NCBI GenBank assembly: GCA_016207865.1
Contig: JACQZD010000116.1
Coordinates: forward strand, 1 to 5,202
Origin: Nitrospirota bacterium
GTDB taxonomy: Bacteria > Nitrospirota > Thermodesulfovibrionia > UBA6902 > DSMQ01
Direction: 5' to 3'
Length of the DNA: 5,202 bases
Below, piece by piece: positions 5,151 to 5,202 of this stretch (within the stretch, counting starts at the first letter, position 1; each line of letters opens with the position of its first letter). Below the pieces are notes generated by a model that saw nothing but the letters and a program-made list of their open reading frames with translations, searched no databases and was not told where the DNA came from. The position numbers and the translations under genes were made by a program.

Positions 5151-5175
5151 TTCCCCGTGGTCTTGCCACAGGGAA
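5151..5175. repeat. Imperfect hairpin near the right edge
   Basis: TTCCC (5151-5155) pairs with GGGAA (5171-5175). After one C/A mismatch, GTGG (5157-5160) pairs with CCAC (5166-5169) around a 5-base loop. There is no T-run on either side, so it is not a terminator. It may be a copy of a dispersed palindromic repeat. I see no gene between 5107 and 5202. Confidence 0.4.
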
Positions 5176-5202
5176 GATCAATAGTATAAGGCAGGCTAAA
5201 AC

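Overview
The window looks like a piece of an uncultured Gram-negative bacterial chromosome. The main clues are a PilZ protein, TypA, an RRM-type RNA-binding protein with a glycine-rich tail, a short bS21 and moderate GC content. It also carries environmental-genome style mosaic repeats (tandem heptamers next to CCCCCC/GGGGGG palindromes). Nitrospirota or Desulfobacterota would fit, but that is an inference from general resemblance and no marker settles it.

Layout. (1) Bases 1-1396, minus strand: one uninterrupted 465-codon reading frame that runs off the left edge. It encodes the last part of a PAP2 phosphatase domain joined to a GT39-type membrane glycosyltransferase. The 5' end is missing, with a stop codon where the rest of PAP2 should be and no good start. 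Two mosaic repeat elements (about 211-320 and 679-779) lie inside this frame without breaking it, both in loops between membrane helices. (2) Bases 1397-1533: AT-rich spacer with a promoter for the next gene. (3) 1534-1878, plus: a single-domain PilZ protein with no Shine-Dalgarno. (4) 1879-3696, minus: typA/bipA, meeting the PilZ gene tail to tail with no base between the stop codons. (5) 3697-3989: divergent regulatory region with a strong sigma70-type promoter, a palindrome over its -35 box and an intrinsic-terminator hairpin in the transcribed leader. (6) 3990-4550, plus: an RRM RNA-binding protein gene and rpsU (bS21), 6 bases apart, clearly one operon. (7) 4551-4676: convergent spacer with a diverged heptamer-repeat block. 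(8) 4677-5063, minus: an unrecognised 128-residue protein preceded by a C6/G6 hairpin and an extended -10 promoter. (9) 5107-5202: no gene seen, one imperfect hairpin.

How the genes relate. TypA, the RRM protein and bS21 all act on ribosomes or RNA. In other bacteria TypA and rbp-rpsU are linked to growth in the cold, so the 3697-3989 region probably controls a translation or cold-adaptation module on both sides. The most unusual content is the set of in-frame mosaic repeats in the glycosyltransferase and the terminator-like leader of the rbp-rpsU operon.
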